The notes under the pieces were generated by a model. It did no database searches, had not been told where the DNA came from, and saw nothing but the letters and a program-made list of their open reading frames with translations. DNA of 34,457 nt. It comes from JAGXLC01 sp964461045. Its GTDB lineage: Bacteria; Bacteroidota; Bacteroidia; Bacteroidales; UBA12077. Each line of letters opens with the position of its first letter. Within the stretch, counting starts at the first letter, position 1. Of the stretch, positions 1-8,147 are shown one piece after another. A program made the position numbers and the translations under genes. The stretch lies in the NCBI GenBank assembly GCA_964461045.1, contig CAYWSJ010000035.1:1-34457 (forward strand), in the 5' to 3' direction.

Positions 1-32
1 AGAAAAGTAGTTTGCGGAAAATAATTCTAAAA

Positions 33-72
33 AAAAGGGTATCTGGTTACAAAGTTTTACAGATACCCTTTT
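33..72 (-). terminator. Rho-independent terminator of the left-end outer-membrane protein gene
   Basis: A perfect 13-bp inverted repeat (33-45 with 60-72) encloses a 14-base loop. Read on the minus strand, it is followed by a run of eight T (complement of 29-36). It lies just past the stop of the minus-strand barrel gene and fits an intrinsic terminator for it. Confidence 0.85.
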
Positions 73-93
73 GTAATATCTTATAATCTTTTA

Positions 94-918
94 TTAGAAT
101 CCAATTCTTACTCCAAAGTTAAAACCAATTTTACCATAAGGGAATTGATGCTTCAATTCTTTGCTTGGTTCTGAATCTGAAGGTGGATTAGTGTAATCGT
201 AAGTATAACTGTCGACATATTCAATTTCTTTCTCCCTTGTTGTCATGTTATCTAACTGACTTTCGCCATTGTAGGTGGCTTTTGTTACTTCGCCTTCAGT
301 TGGTGAGTAGTTCATATTGTCCATGTTGATTTCACCAAAAAGAGACATATTATCACTTAAGGTAAAAAGAGCTCCAACCGCAGCATTAAGTCCAAATGAC
401 ATACCACCTTTTAATTCTACTTCAGTTATGGACTCATCTCCTGTTGAACTTGTATATTCATTTGCAAAATCAATAGTACCTTTTCCAATTAACACTCCAA
501 ATTTGGCATAAGGGCTGAAACCTCCCATATTTGAGGAAAAAACAAGAGAAGGTGCCACTCTTAGCATATTTGAGGAGATGGTATACTTATCTAAACCTCC
601 ACTTGAATATGAGGACTCAGATTCCGTTTCTGAACCCATTAAATAAGAGACACCTATTTCTGCTCCAAGGTTTTCATTAAACATGAGTCCAAATGCTCCA
701 TTTAGATTAATTCCTTTTCCAAGTGACAGGAAGATCTGTTCATCTGTATAAGAATTTGTTTTGCCGGTATAATTAGTAAATCCGTAGTTTTCAAGAGACA
801 TGGTGCTTGTTCCTAAACCATAACCAGCATTTAGACTTACATATGCACCCTGTGCAAACATACTACTTGAAACAAAAGAAATGGCCAATACCAGTAAGAT
901 TTTTTTGAAATTCTTCAT
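94..918 (-). CDS. Outer-membrane beta-barrel protein (274 aa), function unknown
   Basis: Residues 1-22 are a clear Sec signal peptide: a Lys-rich start, a hydrophobic core and a Ser-rich end at Phe-Ala-Gln. The rest is rich in Gly, Ser, Asn and Tyr with alternating polar and hydrophobic residues. It ends in a strand finishing Gly-Val-Arg-Ile-Gly-Phe, the terminal aromatic typical of barrels inserted by BamA. Phrases such as FSPYAKFGVLIGKG and LNAAVGALFTLSDN resemble the OmpA-like or 'outer membrane protein beta-barrel' families of Bacteroidota. I see no enzyme motif or plug domain. The gene stands alone, with a terminator behind it and a divergent radical SAM gene in front. Substrate and role cannot be told from sequence; a small structural porin or adhesin-like barrel is an inference. 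Confidence 0.75.
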   Translation of the reverse strand: MKNFKKILLVLAISFVSSSMFAQGAYVSLNAGYGLGTSTMSLENYGFTNYTGKTNSYTDEQIFLSLGKGINLNGAFGLMFNENLGAEIGVSYLMGSETESESSYSSGGLDKYTISSNMLRVAPSLVFSSNMGGFSPYAKFGVLIGKGTIDFANEYTSSTGDESITEVELKGGMSFGLNAAVGALFTLSDNMSLFGEINMDNMNYSPTEGEVTKATYNGESQLDNMTTREKEIEYVDSYTYDYTNPPSDSEPSKELKHQFPYGKIGFNFGVRIGF

Positions 919-1036
919 AATTATAAGTTTTTCAGTTAATAAATAATAATAGGAATTTAATTAAACGGTGAAAATAACTAAAAATCCTCAGAAAACTTAA
1001 TCATACAGGAAAATATTTTTGTTTGAATATCCTTTT

Positions 1037-1044
1037 TATATTTG
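1037..1044 (+). promoter_or_regulatory. Bacteroidota-type -7 box ahead of the radical SAM gene
   Basis: The octamer TATATTTG matches TAnnTTTG, the sigma-ABfr -7 element, and is followed by CA as often seen. The start codon lies 28 bases downstream. TTTG elements occur at 1018 and 1022, but their spacing (11-15 bases) is shorter than the usual 19-21, so only the -7 box is convincing. Confidence 0.5.
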
Positions 1045-1072
1045 CATTTCGAAAAAAATATACCTGAATTAA

Positions 1073-1933
1073 ATGATATTTACTCCCGTAAAATACGAAG
1101 AACCTCTTTTTCGCCCTCCCGGTGAAGCCCGTTCAGCTATTCTCCAGGCGACAATTGGCTGTTCCTGGAATCGTTGTGCTTTTTGTGAAATGTATACTTC
1201 CAAAAAATTCCGGACGAAAAGCCTGGAAACCTTAAAGCCGGAGATAAAAACCCTGGCAGGGTATTTTCAAAATGCCAGGAAAGTATTTCTTGCCGATGGA
1301 AACGCTTTTGTATTATCTGCCTCTAGAATGATACCTATCCTTAAAGAAATAAATGCACAGTTTGGAAAATTGCAAAGAATTTCAGCTTATGCTTTGCCCA
1401 AAGACATTCTGGGTAAAACCGATGAAGAACTTATTGAAATCCGTAAACAAGGGTTAAAATTGCTGTATGTGGGAATCGAAAGCGGAGATGATGAATTGTT
1501 GCATTTGATTAACAAAGGAGAGACTTTTCAGTCCACAGGAGAAGGTATCTTAAAGGCTCATAACGCTGGCATTGACACTTCAATAATGATAATTAACGGT
1601 TTGGGTGGAAGAAAATACAGTGTTCAACACGCAGAAAAATCTGCTGAGATAATAAACCAGGTGAACCCGAAATTTCTTTCCACATTAACACTTAGCATGC
1701 CATATGGGTTAGAACATTATCAAAAACATTTTATGGGCGAATATGTACCACAAACGGTAAAGGAATTAATTGAGGAATTACGAACATTCATTGCTTCGCT
1801 TAAGATTAATAACACCATTTACAGAAGCGATCATGTTTCTAATAATCTGATTTTAAAAGGGACCCTTTCCAAAGATAAAGAAAGATTGCTCGGGCAAATT
1901 GAACAGGCGCTGCAGGCAATCAAAATGCATTAA
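1073..1933 (+). CDS. Radical SAM protein with CX4CX2C cluster motif (286 aa)
   Basis: Cys30, Cys35 and Cys38 in GCSWNRCAFC form an iron-sulfur site in the form CX4CX2C, not the textbook CX3CX2C. The motif is followed by Glu-Met-Tyr, a variant I know from a COG1032-related group of small anaerobe proteins (GCSxNxCxFCxMY). The middle part holds a radical SAM barrel: a 'FLADGNAF' strand, the 'YVGIESGDDELL' segment near residue 135 that normally contacts SAM, and a Gly-Leu-Gly-Gly loop. There is no B12, TRAM or SPASM domain. The substrate is unknown. The gene sits 84 bases before the DUF2797 gene on the same strand, so the two may be co-transcribed, but a separate promoter-like box lies between them. 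Fold assignment is firm; function is not. Confidence 0.85.
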   Translation: MIFTPVKYEEPLFRPPGEARSAILQATIGCSWNRCAFCEMYTSKKFRTKSLETLKPEIKTLAGYFQNARKVFLADGNAFVLSASRMIPILKEINAQFGKLQRISAYALPKDILGKTDEELIEIRKQGLKLLYVGIESGDDELLHLINKGETFQSTGEGILKAHNAGIDTSIMIINGLGGRKYSVQHAEKSAEIINQVNPKFLSTLTLSMPYGLEHYQKHFMGEYVPQTVKELIEELRTFIASLKINNTIYRSDHVSNNLILKGTLSKDKERLLGQIEQALQAIKMH

Positions 1934-2001
1934 TAAATTGTGACTTCAGCCGGAATTATGCAGTTTCTTAAATCTGGATATGAAATCCTGCAGAAATTAT
2001 T

Positions 2002-2009
2002 TACTTTTG
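2002..2009 (+). promoter_or_regulatory. Possible -7 box just before the DUF2797 gene
   Basis: TACTTTTG fits TAnnTTTG, but it ends only 8 bases before the ATG and has no TTTG partner about 20 bases upstream. If used, it would give a nearly leaderless transcript. Weak. Confidence 0.25.
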
Positions 2010-2017
2010 AATAAAAA

Positions 2018-2818
2018 ATGGAATATACAGGAAACTTACTTAAGATGAAAAGTGAACTTTCCGGCGTGGTTCATTATTCTTTAAATTTAAACGGAAATAA
2101 CCTCCCAGTTAACGATATAATCGGGAAAGAACTTTCAATTGAATACCAACATCAGATTAACTGCATTCGTTGTGGCAGGAAAACTAACAAATCTTTTTTC
2201 CAGGGTTTTTGTTACCCCTGTTTCATCAATGCACCAGAGGCAGATGAATGTATCCTTCGTCCGGAAAAGTGCATGGCGCATGAAGGAATCTCAAGAGACA
2301 TGGAATGGTCTAAGACCCATTGCCTGATTGATCATTATGTTTACCTGGCCTTATCCAGCGGATTGAAGGTAGGTGTAACAAGGAATACACAGGTGCCTAC
2401 TCGTTGGATCGACCAGGGAGCCTACCAGGCTGTGAAAATAGCCAAAACACCTAACCGGCATATCGCGGGGCTTATCGAGGTGGATCTCAAAAATCATTTT
2501 GCTGATAAAACTCACTGGCAGAGAATGTTAAAGAATCAGATCCCTGGAGATATTGATCTGATTGAGGAAAAGCAAAAGGCTTATGAGTTGGCAGATGAGG
2601 AATACAGGGGTTATTTTATAGATGATGATGAACTTACAGAAATTGTTTATCCTGTAAATAATTATCCCGTTAAAGTGAAAAGTATAAATCTTGATAAAAC
2701 AGATAAATTTAAAGGGAAATTAACAGGAATAAAAGGACAGTACCTGATTTTTGAAGGAGGATTTGTGTTTAATGTACGCAAGCACAACGGATATTTAGTA
2801 AAGATTGAAGTTCTTTAG
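2018..2818 (+). CDS. DUF2797 domain protein with N-terminal zinc-binding cysteines (266 aa)
   Basis: The overall pattern matches the DUF2797 family of uncharacterised proteins. Cys49/Cys52 and Cys65/Cys68, with further Cys78 and Cys85, look like one or two structural zinc sites. Next comes a segment around residues 108-135 (VYLALSSGLKVGVTR, then RWIDQGA). It resembles a GIY-YIG nuclease start (strand, 'KVGxT' loop, Arg-Trp), although the canonical GIY and YIG triplets are replaced. The C-terminal part (residues 200-266) is a small beta-rich domain with a repeated 'KLTGIKGQYLIFEGG' style. The stop codon shares bases with the stop of the convergent cyclase gene in the tetramer TTAG, so the two ends overlap. 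A nucleic-acid role is an inference from the zinc sites and the GIY-YIG-like segment. Confidence 0.8.
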   Translation: MEYTGNLLKMKSELSGVVHYSLNLNGNNLPVNDIIGKELSIEYQHQINCIRCGRKTNKSFFQGFCYPCFINAPEADECILRPEKCMAHEGISRDMEWSKTHCLIDHYVYLALSSGLKVGVTRNTQVPTRWIDQGAYQAVKIAKTPNRHIAGLIEVDLKNHFADKTHWQRMLKNQIPGDIDLIEEKQKAYELADEEYRGYFIDDDELTEIVYPVNNYPVKVKSINLDKTDKFKGKLTGIKGQYLIFEGGFVFNVRKHNGYLVKIEVL

Positions 2819-5800
2819 TCTTTCATTTCCTTAATAATTTTTTCAAGCTGATGTTTTTTATTTACATCACGAAGTTTTTGTGCTGTTTTGGTAAAGTATG
2901 AATGTTTCTTGATAAAATCAATTTGTACTTTTTTCCACTCCTCAAAAGATTCTATTTTGTCCCTGACCTTTAGTTCTTTGTACAGATTGTAAGCCACAGG
3001 CACAAAGTCCGGCCTTCCCAGGTAGTCAAGGTCCGCATCGCAAATGATCATTTCCAGGAGTGTATTGGGTTTTGGAGGCATTTCTGTCACACGAATTAAC
3101 TTTTCAATTTGAGCAATTTGTTCAGGAGTATAATGGTATTCCGGCAATATTCTTCTGGCAATTTTAACCCCTTCCTCTTCATGATTGTCGTAATCTACCA
3201 TGTGTCCGGTGTCATGAAAAAGAGCAGCTGTTTTTAGAATTAACATTTCTTCGTGGGATATTTTTTCGGCTTTTCCAATCAACTCAACCTGGGTCATCAC
3301 ATCAATGGTATGTTTCACATTGTGATAGTAAAGATTTGAGGGTAAGCCTTTTTCCATTTTTTCCAGAATTTCTTCTTCCAGGTCGTTGAGTCTCAATAAC
3401 TGCAACTGTGTAATGAATGAATCATTAGGCAGTAGAGCCGTATCGTTCCTTGCAAATTGAGGCTTAAAGCTGTTTACAAAATACATATCTACATTCCCAT
3501 GGTTCTTTACAGGAATTTTACCTCGATGTTCACACAAGAAAAACTCTTTAATTATTTCATAGGTATTCCCTGAGACATTAATCCTTCCGGCTATTCCTGC
3601 CGACTCCATTCTGCTGGCAAGGTTGACCGTATTTCCCCAGATATCATAAGTGGCTTTGCTTTTTCCTATAACTCCTGCAGTAACCTCTCCGGTATCAATC
3701 CCAATTCTTAGTCCCCATTTTTTATCATCCGGATTATTAAATTTTTTCATATGATATTGCATTTCCATAGCAGCAAGCACTACTTCCACCGGATTTGTGT
3801 GATTTTCCACAGGAATTCCGCCTGCACACATGTAGGCGTCTCCCATGGTTTTTATTTTTTCGATGTTGTATTTTTCTACAATGCTGTCAAATTCCAGGAA
3901 AAATTTATCGAGCTTATCAATTATTGAAGATATTTCCATGTTTTCAGTTATAGATGTAAAGCCCTGTATGTCACCAAATAAAACTGTCGACATGTTAAAA
4001 TGATAAGGTCCTGGTTTTTTGCCTGATTTTAGTTCATTTGCAGTGTCTTTGGGGAGCAACTGGTTTAAAAGGTTATCTGCTTTTTCTTTTTGTAGAAGTA
4101 CCTCTTCTGTTCTTTCATGTATGATGTTTTCAAGCTTAAATTTTTCTTTGGCAAAATAATAGGCGCGCCATTTAAAAAGAAGGAGCAGGAATAATCCGAG
4201 GAAAACAATGTATAGAATGTAAGCCCAGGTGCTTCTGTAAAAAGGAGGATTAATTGTGAAATTGTATTTCAATATTTCGGATTCGTTCCCATAAATATCT
4301 TTAGCTTTTACCAGGAAAGTATATTTCCCTTCCCTCAGATTTGTGTATTCCTTGTAATTTTTATTGGTCCATTCCGACCATTCGTCATAACCAGAAAGTC
4401 TGGTTTTAAAGGCCATTTGATTTTCACTGAAATAATTTGTTGCTGCGTATTCAAAACGGATATCATTAAGCTTGTAAGAAAATTTTCTTTTTTGTTTTTT
4501 CTTTGTTTCAGAAGAGACACAATTGTAATCGACCAGTGAATCTTTATTTAAAGTAACTTTATGAAGCAGTAAGTTATATTTAAGTTCTCTGGGATTAAAT
4601 ATATCAAGATCAAATTTTATCAGCCCATCGGTTCCTCCGAACCATATAGTGTTTTTGTTTTTTGTATGTATGGTTTGAATATGAAAGTTTGTTAATCTGC
4701 TTATCGGTAGTTTTATTTTTGAAATTTCTTCTTTATGCGGCAACTTAACTACAATTTGATTTTGTTGTTCTGTTTTCGAAACTACATTAAACCATACATT
4801 TCCATTTTTATCCTCAGCAATTGGGAATATCCATTGGTTGTTATTATGAAGAGAGTCATGGGTTAAGTAATATCTTTCAAAACTTTCAGTTTTGTAATTA
4901 AACCTGAATAATCCGTTAGAGGTGGAGAAGAGCATTTCATCAGAAATGGCATAGCCTTTAATCCAGTTTAAATTTTTATCCGGAGAAATTGTATTCTCCG
5001 GGAAGTGTTCTACAGGAAGAGATCTTGAAAATTTTTCAAATGGGGGAATCTTATAAATTCCTTTGCTTTTTGTTATAACCCAGGTATTTTTCCGGTTGTC
5101 TTCTTCAATATCTGTAACTTTCTCCTGTATTTCTGTCAGATTACCAAGCTCAACCATTAAATGATGGGTATGTTTAATTGCATAGAGTCCGTCTTTTCTC
5201 CCGATATATATCAATCCCGGGTGAATCTTAGAATGCTTACAGGTTGAAAACAGGTTATTGGATTTGTTGTAGAATAATTTAGCCCGGTTGTTATCGATTT
5301 TGTAAATTCCTTTGGAAGTGAAGGCGTAAATAGTATTATCTGCAATATAAAAATTGAAAATATTTGTTTGTACACCTGGAATTCTTTCAAATTTTGCAAA
5401 AGATTTTAGATTAGTTTCATTGTCCTTTTTGCCGTCTAATGAAAGATAGTATATTCCTTTGTTTGTTCCGGCATAAAGCTTATTATTGAATTGCTCAATG
5501 GCAGTAACATTTCCGTTAATTCCATTGCTGTTGGTATAAAAGTAAAACCCGGGATCTGTTTCAATTCTGCTAAGGCCAAAATTATGCAAAGCCCACAAAT
5601 TACTATTCCTGTCAATAAAAAGTTTGTTTATTTTCGAATCGAACAGACCGCACCTTTTGTCAATTAACTTTATTATTTCTCCATTTTTATTCAGGATAAT
5701 AATGCCATATGTTTCAGTACCTATAGCAAACCTGTTTTTCTCCAGCAAGATCATATCGCTTACAGCAATATTTCTGAATATTTCTCTTGTATACTTCGGT

Positions 5801-6513
5801 AATTTTTTCAATGTGCCTTTTGTATAAAATGTTAGTCCATTATAATTGGAGAGAGAAATAAGCAAAGAATCTCCTTTTTGAAGTACACAGTTTATGTTGG
5901 ATTTAAGTTCCTTATAGCTAAGAACTTTTTTTAATTCTTCCTTTTCGGTGAATTTAAAAAGGCCAGTATTATCAATTGAAATATATATATTATCGTGGCC
6001 GGCCTGTAGTATTTTTAGTTGATTCCTGCTTTCAGAAATTTTTTTAACTTTATTATTGCTTAACAGAAACAGGCTGTTTTGTGTATTAAATAAAATTCGG
6101 TTTGAATCAATAAATGAAAAATTTTTGATTTGTTGTTGAACTGGTTGGTGATCAACGAGTTTGAACTGAATAGAATAATCACCAGCAGACAAATAACCTA
6201 TTTGATGATAGGTGTTGGTATAAATTCGTCCACCAGGAGCTTTCTTTAGCTGTGGCTGGCCGTCAATTTTTATTAAATCCCAGAATGCCCCGTTGTATTT
6301 AATGATCCCGTTACTGTTACCAATAAAAATATTCCCCAAACTGTCCTGGGCAATTGAAAAGTTGTTATTCTCAATGCCATAGTTATTCAGGTATATTTTA
6401 CGTATAAATGGACAACCTTCGTTATTTGCTTTCTCTGAGCCTATTATATTATAATGATTCAGGAGAAATAAAAAAGAGAGTAATATAAAAAACGCCTTGC
6501 GAAAAGGTTGCAT
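2815..6513 (-). CDS. Propeller-sensor adenylate cyclase fused to a phosphodiesterase-like HD domain (1232 aa)
   Basis: Predicted order: a hydrophobic signal or anchor (about 5-22), periplasmic two-component-type propeller repeats (about 35-640), a Y_Y_Y domain (about 690-755), one membrane helix (763-780), a coiled-coil linker with the LLPKDTANEL transducer element (about 785-830), a class III cyclase (840-1015) and an HD domain (1045-1215). The cyclase has both metal aspartates, Asp848 and Asp892. Lys888 and Asp957 are the pair that selects adenine over guanine, and Asn964 and Arg968 are the transition-state residues, so an active adenylate cyclase is likely. The HD part carries YHNxxH (1063-1068), His1100-Asp1101 followed by His1104, and Asp1159/Asp1161, the ligand pattern of class I cyclic-nucleotide phosphodiesterases. 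The propeller plus Y_Y_Y input is normally followed by a histidine kinase in hybrid two-component systems; here the output is cAMP turnover. The ligand is unknown. The gene is single and convergent with the DUF2797 gene. Confidence 0.92.
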   Translation of the reverse strand: MQPFRKAFFILLSFLFLLNHYNIIGSEKANNEGCPFIRKIYLNNYGIENNNFSIAQDSLGNIFIGNSNGIIKYNGAFWDLIKIDGQPQLKKAPGGRIYTNTYHQIGYLSAGDYSIQFKLVDHQPVQQQIKNFSFIDSNRILFNTQNSLFLLSNNKVKKISESRNQLKILQAGHDNIYISIDNTGLFKFTEKEELKKVLSYKELKSNINCVLQKGDSLLISLSNYNGLTFYTKGTLKKLPKYTREIFRNIAVSDMILLEKNRFAIGTETYGIIILNKNGEIIKLIDKRCGLFDSKINKLFIDRNSNLWALHNFGLSRIETDPGFYFYTNSNGINGNVTAIEQFNNKLYAGTNKGIYYLSLDGKKDNETNLKSFAKFERIPGVQTNIFNFYIADNTIYAFTSKGIYKIDNNRAKLFYNKSNNLFSTCKHSKIHPGLIYIGRKDGLYAIKHTHHLMVELGNLTEIQEKVTDIEEDNRKNTWVITKSKGIYKIPPFEKFSRSLPVEHFPENTISPDKNLNWIKGYAISDEMLFSTSNGLFRFNYKTESFERYYLTHDSLHNNNQWIFPIAEDKNGNVWFNVVSKTEQQNQIVVKLPHKEEISKIKLPISRLTNFHIQTIHTKNKNTIWFGGTDGLIKFDLDIFNPRELKYNLLLHKVTLNKDSLVDYNCVSSETKKKQKRKFSYKLNDIRFEYAATNYFSENQMAFKTRLSGYDEWSEWTNKNYKEYTNLREGKYTFLVKAKDIYGNESEILKYNFTINPPFYRSTWAYILYIVFLGLFLLLLFKWRAYYFAKEKFKLENIIHERTEEVLLQKEKADNLLNQLLPKDTANELKSGKKPGPYHFNMSTVLFGDIQGFTSITENMEISSIIDKLDKFFLEFDSIVEKYNIEKIKTMGDAYMCAGGIPVENHTNPVEVVLAAMEMQYHMKKFNNPDDKKWGLRIGIDTGEVTAGVIGKSKATYDIWGNTVNLASRMESAGIAGRINVSGNTYEIIKEFFLCEHRGKIPVKNHGNVDMYFVNSFKPQFARNDTALLPNDSFITQLQLLRLNDLEEEILEKMEKGLPSNLYYHNVKHTIDVMTQVELIGKAEKISHEEMLILKTAALFHDTGHMVDYDNHEEEGVKIARRILPEYHYTPEQIAQIEKLIRVTEMPPKPNTLLEMIICDADLDYLGRPDFVPVAYNLYKELKVRDKIESFEEWKKVQIDFIKKHSYFTKTAQKLRDVNKKHQLEKIIKEMKD

Positions 6514-6594
6514 AATTGTTTGATTTTCTCAGAAATTGTTTTAATCTTTATCCCTGTTAATAATTGGCATCAATATATCAAATAAATTTCTAAA

Positions 6595-7392
6595 ATGAAA
6601 ATTGGTTCCGGCCCAATTATAGTTCCCTGGGATTTTTCGGAGGTTGCAGACAATGCTCTTAAGACTGCTATACGAGTAACCAATAAAGTAAATAAGGAAA
6701 TTGTTTTATTACATATAGCCAGAAAGAGCAAAGATGTTTCTGAATATGGTGATAGATTGGTTGAAATTGCTTATCGTAAAAGCGTTAAGTATAAGCGAAC
6801 GATAAAATCTTTAATTAAAACAGGAAATATTTTTACCAAAATAGGACAAACAGCAAATGAGCTTGATGCAGAGCTTATTGTTATGGGGACACATGGCATG
6901 AAAGGGATGCAAAAAATAACAGGAAGCTGGGCGCTTAAGGTTGTGTTAAATACTTCAACTCCTTTCATTGTTGTTCAAAAACCACCGAAAAATAAAGCCG
7001 TAAAAAATGTAATATTACCTGTTGATTTCAGGACAAGTGCCAAAGATAAGTTAAGATGGGTTGAATATCTTCATCAGTTGTATGCCCCCAAATTTTATCT
7101 CTTAAAACCCAATTTTACAGACACAGAGATTATCCGTAAAATTAAGGCCAATACTTTTTACTGCCGTAATTATTTTGATAATGCTAATATTAGCTTTGAA
7201 ATGGATATGACAGAAGGGAAAATGAATTTTGTGGATGAAACGGTCGAATATGCAAAAAAGAAAAATGGAGATCTGATATTAATTGTTGCTCCAAGAAAGT
7301 CATTTGCCGATTATTTACTGGGTTCCCCGGAGCAGCACATCATTGCAAACCATAAATCCATTCCTGTTATGGTTATAAGTAATACCCAATAA
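6595..7392 (+). CDS. Universal stress protein, tandem UspA domains (265 aa)
   Basis: Two UspA-type domains follow each other, about 1-130 and 136-265. The first has the opening strand IIVPWDFS and the nucleotide-binding loop GTHGMKGMQKITGS at 98-111, close to the ATP-binding G-2x-G-9x-G(S/T) pattern. The second opens with NVILPVDF but lacks a clear glycine loop, so only the first half is likely to bind ATP. It has no signal peptide and should be cytoplasmic. In Bacteroidota such tandem proteins are common and mostly of unknown role. It is divergent from the cyclase gene (81 bases between starts) and 45 bases upstream of rdgB. Co-regulation with the cyclase is possible, but nothing in the sequence shows it. 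Confidence 0.9.
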   Translation: MKIGSGPIIVPWDFSEVADNALKTAIRVTNKVNKEIVLLHIARKSKDVSEYGDRLVEIAYRKSVKYKRTIKSLIKTGNIFTKIGQTANELDAELIVMGTHGMKGMQKITGSWALKVVLNTSTPFIVVQKPPKNKAVKNVILPVDFRTSAKDKLRWVEYLHQLYAPKFYLLKPNFTDTEIIRKIKANTFYCRNYFDNANISFEMDMTEGKMNFVDETVEYAKKKNGDLILIVAPRKSFADYLLGSPEQHIIANHKSIPVMVISNTQ

Positions 7393-7415
7393 TATTTAAA
7401 TCTCATTTTATTTCT

Positions 7416-7423
7416 TAGTTTTG
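7416..7423 (+). promoter_or_regulatory. Possible -7 box before rdgB
   Basis: TAGTTTTG fits TAnnTTTG and ends 14 bases before the rdgB start. No TTTG is visible at the usual distance upstream. It would allow rdgB to be transcribed apart from the stress-protein gene. Weak support. Confidence 0.3.
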
Positions 7424-7437
7424 ATATCAAAAAATTC

Positions 7438-8019
7438 ATGGATTTGGTATTTGCTACGAATAATAAAAATAAAATAAGAGAAATACAGTCTCTTATAGGG
7501 CCTGAACTGAATATTTTAAGCCTGAAAGATATTAATTGTTCTGAAGAATTGCCTGAAAACCAAAATACTCTTGAAGGGAATGCTTATCAGAAATCATTAT
7601 ACGTTTATGAAAAATACGGGAAAAATTGTTTTGCAGATGACACAGGCCTTGAAGTTGAAGCTCTTAATGGAGAACCCGGAGTTTTTTCCGCCCGTTATGC
7701 CGGAGAAAGCAAAGATTCACAGGCCAATATGGACAAAGTTCTCAAAGCCTTAAAAAACAAAAATAACCGGAATGCCCGATTCAGAACTGTGATTTCTTTG
7801 ATAATAGATGGCGAAGAATTTCGTTTTGAAGGAATAGTGAATGGAAAAATAATTGAAAACAGAAGAGGTACTGAAGGTTTTGGTTATGATCCTGTATTTG
7901 TTCCTGACGGATACCATCAGACTTTTGCTGAAATGCCGATTGATGAGAAAAATCAAATAAGTCACAGAAGTCGTGCAATTTATAAACTTTTACATTTTCT
8001 GAAGGAAACGTTCATCTGA
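7438..8019 (+). CDS. rdgB: RdgB/HAM1 family XTP/dITP pyrophosphatase (193 aa)
   Basis: This cytoplasmic enzyme hydrolyses dITP, dXTP and XTP to monophosphates and so keeps deaminated purines out of DNA and RNA. The family signature is complete. There is an N-terminal nucleotide loop ATNNKNKIREI at 6-16, the metal and catalytic segment FADDTGLEV with Asp67/Asp68, SARYAG at 84-89, GFGYDPVF near 143-150, and SHRSRA near the C-terminus. Length is normal for the family (about 190-200). It precedes porZ by about 130 bases; no functional link to secretion is implied. Confidence 0.97.
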   Translation: MDLVFATNNKNKIREIQSLIGPELNILSLKDINCSEELPENQNTLEGNAYQKSLYVYEKYGKNCFADDTGLEVEALNGEPGVFSARYAGESKDSQANMDKVLKALKNKNNRNARFRTVISLIIDGEEFRFEGIVNGKIIENRRGTEGFGYDPVFVPDGYHQTFAEMPIDEKNQISHRSRAIYKLLHFLKETFI

Positions 8020-8147
8020 TTTTAATTCAAATGTTTCTCAGAAAAGAATGAATAAATCAACATGATAAGTTACACAAGACCAGCTAAATATGTTTTTATG
8101 TTCTTGTGAAAAAATTTTATAACATGATTTTAATTTTAAACAAACCA

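Noticed and set aside
2815..6513. A hybrid two-component regulator (propeller sensor with histidine kinase)
   Set aside because: The propeller and Y_Y_Y input suggest this, but no kinase, receiver or DNA-binding domain follows; cyclase and HD residues are clear instead.
8106..8147. GTG start giving a longer PorZ
   Set aside because: The signal peptide is well formed only when translation starts at ATG 8148; the longer form puts 14 extra residues before it.
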